A DNA stretch of 40,830 bases from an uncultured Rhizobiaceae group bacterium (GTDB lineage: Bacteria; Pseudomonadota; Alphaproteobacteria; Rhizobiales; Rhizobiaceae): contig CALIOE010000089.1 in assembly GCA_938044775.1 (NCBI GenBank), forward strand, positions 1-40,830. Reading direction: 5' to 3'. The position numbers were made by a program, and so were the translations under genes. The notes under the pieces are model-generated. The model was not told the origin of the DNA. It worked only from the letters and a program-made list of their open reading frames with translations, and ran no database searches. Below are positions 37,956 to 40,830 of this stretch, one piece after another; the first letter of the stretch is position 1; each line of letters begins with the position of its first letter.

Positions 37956-40795
37956 GACAGTGCTCCCTGTTCAGTCGAGTCGGGTTCAGTTCCAGACTTC
38001 GTGGCATCTCTTCTTCGCCTCTGGAGCAGGTAAATTCCACCAAGCAAAATGAGAGCGGGAATGTACAACCACTCCTTTGAAGGCTGGTCAGCAGGAACCA
38101 AAACCTTGGTGATGGTCTGATCAAAGTCGAAGCCGGCCTTCTGTGCCTTTGAGTCGAATTCGGCGTTATCGACCAGCATTTTGCCATCTTGCTCCAGAAC
38201 TTCGAGACCATACGCTGAGAGACGTTCTTCACCCGTTGCCTCATCTCCCACGTCGATAATCATCGTGAGCGTTACCGGATCTCCGACATCATCAACACCG
38301 TCGACAATCGCACGGACCTTGCTGCCGGGCTCCACCGAACCGATGGATTGTACGATCTGCACAGGATCAGATTCGGAATAAGGTGGAGAAATCATGTCCA
38401 TCCAGAACCCCGGTCTGAACAGACTGAACGCTATCAGGATCAACGCCATAGATTCCCAGGCACGCGATTTTGCGATGAACCATCCCTGCGAACCTGCCGT
38501 GAAGATCAACATGGCTGCCGTTGCAACAATGAAGACAAAGACGCCCTGAAGAGGAGAAACGTCAATCAGCAGAATGTCAGTGTTGAAGATGAACAGGAAC
38601 GGCAGCAGCGCCGTCCGTAGTGAGTAGAAGAAGGCGACAAATCCCGTTCGTATCGGGTCCCCTCCTGACACCGCCGCCGCCGCGAACGACGCCAGCCCCA
38701 CCGGCGGCGTGACGTCCGCCATGATGCCAAAATAGAAGACAAACAGGTGTACGGCGATCAGCGGTACGATCAATCCATTCTGTTGTCCAAGCGCCACGAT
38801 GACGGGGGCCAGCAGAGAGGATACCACGATATAGTTCGCTGTTGTTGGCAGGCCCATTCCGAGTATCAGGCTGAGTATGGCGGTGAATATGAGTATCAGC
38901 ATGATCTGCCCTTGGCTGAGGAATTCAACAAGGGCCGCCAAAACAGCGCCGACGCCGGTTTGAGATACGGCGCCAACGATGATACCCGCAGATGCCGTGG
39001 CAATACCGATACCAATCATATTTCGGGCACCTGTTATCATGCCGTCGATCAGCTCATTGAAACCGCGTGCCCAGGTTCCGGATTGTGAGTCGCCCCGGAA
39101 TATCGCGAACAAGGTGCGCTGAGTCAGCAGGATGAATATCATCAGAGCTGTGGCCCAGAACGCCGAAAGTGACGGAGAAAGTCTGATCACCATCAAACAC
39201 CAGATCAAAACGCCCACGGGCAACAGGAAATGAAGGCCGGACTTCACGGTGGGGCCCGGTTCCGGAAGGCTGATCACGGGTTCGTTGGGATCGTCGAGTT
39301 CCAATTCAGGATACTTGGCGCAGAATTTCGCAAGAAATACGTAGGTAGCAATCAGCAGCGCACCAATGACCCAGGGAGTTGCAGAACCGGCCACAGCTCC
39401 CAGTACATTGACCAGATAGAAGATGCCGAAGGCCACGATGACAGTGACACCGAGCACCATGGCGCCTGTGGAAAAGAACTTCATCACAGCATCTTCACCA
39501 CGCGAGCGCAGGAAGGTCAGGGCCGCAATAACGATCGCCAGCGCAATTGCGACTGCAAGCAAACGAGAACCGGACGAGCCGAGCGCCTGGAACAGCTCAA
39601 ACAGATAGTAGACGCCGCTGGCCAGCGCCATGATCACCGCCATCGTGACACCGAAGGACAACAAAGCCCATTTGAAAGGCTTGGGCTCCGTCGAACGCGC
39701 CAGACCGTCCATGCTCAGTTTGGCAGCTTCCAGATGAACGATATAGACCAGCGCAATGTAGGAGATGACGGCGGGCACGAATGCGTGTTTCACGACCTCG
39801 AAATACGATATGCCGATATATTCGACCATCAGGAATGCTGCAGCGCCCATAACCGGTGGCATGATTTGTCCGTTTACTGACGAGGCGACTTCGACAGCAC
39901 CGGCTTTCTCAGCCGAAAAACCGACGCGGCGCATCATGGGAATCGTGAATGTTCCGGTTGTGACGACATTAGCGATTGACGACCCGGAAATCAGGCCAGT
40001 CATACCCGAAGCCACGACCGCAGCCTTGGCGGGTCCGCCACTGAAATGCCCCATCAATGAAAACGCAACCTTGATGAAATAATTGCCGGCGCCGGCCTTG
40101 TCGAGCAATGCTCCAAACAGAACAAAGAGAAAAACGAGGTCCGTCGATACGCCCAGCGCAATTCCGAAAACGCCTTCGGTAGACAACCATTGATGGTAGG
40201 CTACCGCATTAAAACTGGCGCCCTTCCAGGCAAGGAAGCCGGGCGCAAAGGGCCCCAAAAACGTGTAGCCAAGAAAGACGATTGCGACCACCATGAGGGG
40301 TGGTCCAAGTGCCCTGCGGGTTGCCTCGAGCAGAAATATTACGCCGGCAACTGCAATCATCACATCCAGGGAATTAGGATTGTTCGGACGGTCGGACAGT
40401 TGCGAACCGGTCAGTTGTTTGATCAGGGATGAATCGAAAAGGAACAGATAGATTGCACAGGACGCCCCGGCTATTGCCAGAATCCAGTCGATCGCCGGAA
40501 TTCGCTTTCTCGGCGAACTTTTGAACGCTGGAAACACGAGATAAGCGAGAAAGATGGCAAACGCCAAATGGATGGGACGCGCTTCGCGACTCGAAAAAAC
40601 GCCGATTCCAAAGGAATAGGGCAAGGGCGAAGCGATCCACACCTGAAACAGAGCCCACGCCAGAGCCGTGCCTGCAATGAGCAGGGCGACCTGTTCGTTT
40701 ACCGGAGATCTGCCACCGGTATCCGACGATGCCACCAGGTCATCGAGTTCCTCATCACTCAGTTTCTTGGCTGCCTGATCCGCATCATTCATCTT
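37952..40795 (-). CDS. TAXI-type TRAP transporter fused 4TM/12TM permease
   Basis: The protein has 947 residues from the ATG at 40795, with CGGGAG upstream; an ATG 18 bases earlier is in frame and possible. It fuses the small DctQ-like and large DctM-like subunits. Most helices carry the usual SGSSIANVVTTGTFTIPMM and GMGLPTTANYIVVSSLL patterns, and a C-terminal soluble region (about 780-910) resembles DUF3394. TRAP systems drive uptake with the sodium gradient and need a periplasmic binding protein of the TAXI type, which should lie beyond the right edge. It is first of the genes seen in this operon, followed by UspA and an aminotransferase. The substrate is unknown, probably an amino or organic acid. 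Confidence 0.9.
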   Translation of the reverse strand, partial: KMNDADQAAKKLSDEELDDLVASSDTGGRSPVNEQVALLIAGTALAWALFQVWIASPLPYSFGIGVFSSREARPIHLAFAIFLAYLVFPAFKSSPRKRIPAIDWILAIAGASCAIYLFLFDSSLIKQLTGSQLSDRPNNPNSLDVMIAVAGVIFLLEATRRALGPPLMVVAIVFLGYTFLGPFAPGFLAWKGASFNAVAYHQWLSTEGVFGIALGVSTDLVFLFVLFGALLDKAGAGNYFIKVAFSLMGHFSGGPAKAAVVASGMTGLISGSSIANVVTTGTFTIPMMRRVGFSAEKAGAVEVASSVNGQIMPPVMGAAAFLMVEYIGISYFEVVKHAFVPAVISYIALVYIVHLEAAKLSMDGLARSTEPKPFKWALLSFGVTMAVIMALASGVYYLFELFQALGSSGSRLLAVAIALAIVIAALTFLRSRGEDAVMKFFSTGAMVLGVTVIVAFGIFYLVNVLGAVAGSATPWVIGALLIATYVFLAKFCAKYPELELDDPNEPVISLPEPGPTVKSGLHFLLPVGVLIWCLMVIRLSPSLSAFWATALMIFILLTQRTLFAIFRGDSQSGTWARGFNELIDGMITGARNMIGIGIATASAGIIVGAVSQTGVGAVLAALVEFLSQGQIMLILIFTAILSLILGMGLPTTANYIVVSSLLAPVIVALGQQNGLIVPLIAVHLFVFYFGIMADVTPPVGLASFAAAAVSGGDPIRTGFVAFFYSLRTALLPFLFIFNTDILLIDVSPLQGVFVFIVATAAMLIFTAGSQGWFIAKSRAWESMALILIAFSLFRPGFWMDMISPPYSESDPVQIVQSIGSVEPGSKVRAIVDGVDDVGDPVTLTMIIDVGDEATGEERLSAYGLEVLEQDGKMLVDNAEFDSKAQKAGFDFDQTITKVLVPADQPSKEWLYIPALILLGGIYLLQRRRRDATKSGTEPDSTEQGALS

Positions 40796-40830
40796 GACCG
40801 CTCCCGTTCCCATTGCTGCTCAAGTGCGCT

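Noticed and set aside
39230..39880. Long plus-strand frame opposite the TRAP permease (216 codons)
   Set aside because: The minus strand encodes a typical multi-helix TRAP permease; the plus-strand translation is His/Asp/Arg-rich without any family pattern, as usual for the antisense of membrane helices.

Overview
The window looks like a chromosomal stretch of a heterotrophic alphaproteobacterium, most likely of the Hyphomicrobiales (Rhizobiales) type. This rests on protein style: CUT1 and TAXI-TRAP transporters, ECF sigma factors, class III cyclases, a LuxR-type regulator, cytochrome c' and a Tat-exported sugar-binding protein. It also rests on moderate GC and the dense, strand-alternating gene layout. 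I see no rRNA, tRNA, CRISPR array, insertion sequence or phage gene.

Layout. 1-2.7 kb: the N-terminal part of a LuxR-type regulator, then a LysR regulator divergent from an EamA-type exporter. 2.9-6.3 kb: a small exported His/Arg/Tyr-rich protein and, on the other strand, a hybrid histidine kinase with an OmpR-type response regulator. 6.5-9.9 kb: alpha/beta hydrolase, SAM methyltransferase, truncated globin and a PAS-linked adenylate cyclase. The globin and cyclase genes overlap. Repeated TGTTTCA/TGAAACA heptamers lie between the kinase and the hydrolase, and a 12-bp copy recurs upstream of the small exported protein. This suggests one two-component regulon.

10.1-24.9 kb is a carbohydrate-utilisation locus in alternating-strand blocks: amidohydrolase/lactonase, TIM-barrel isomerase, PfkB kinase, aldo/keto reductase, a BtpA/SgcQ-like protein, an M42/SgcX-like hydrolase and FGGY kinase. 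Then come a complete CUT1 ABC importer, an SGNH hydrolase, a FucU/RbsD-type mutarotase and a second ribokinase-like kinase. The SgcQ-SgcX pairing is known from the PTS-linked sgc operon of E. coli. Here it sits with an ABC importer and oxidative sugar enzymes. No dedicated transcription factor and no aldolase or sugar-acid dehydratase is visible, so the substrate is unknown.

24.9-32.7 kb is a stress and signalling segment: a DUF2306 membrane protein, an SDR gene abutting an ECF sigma factor with a SnoaL-like tail, a leucine-rich-repeat protein, YceI, and an ECF sigma/anti-sigma pair. It ends with a DUF427-cyclase fusion whose active site differs from that of the first cyclase (Thr in place of Asp). 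33.0-40.8 kb: MmgE/PrpD protein, cytochrome c' divergent from a LysR regulator, then a class III aminotransferase, UspA protein and fused TAXI-type TRAP permease in one minus-strand operon running off the right edge.
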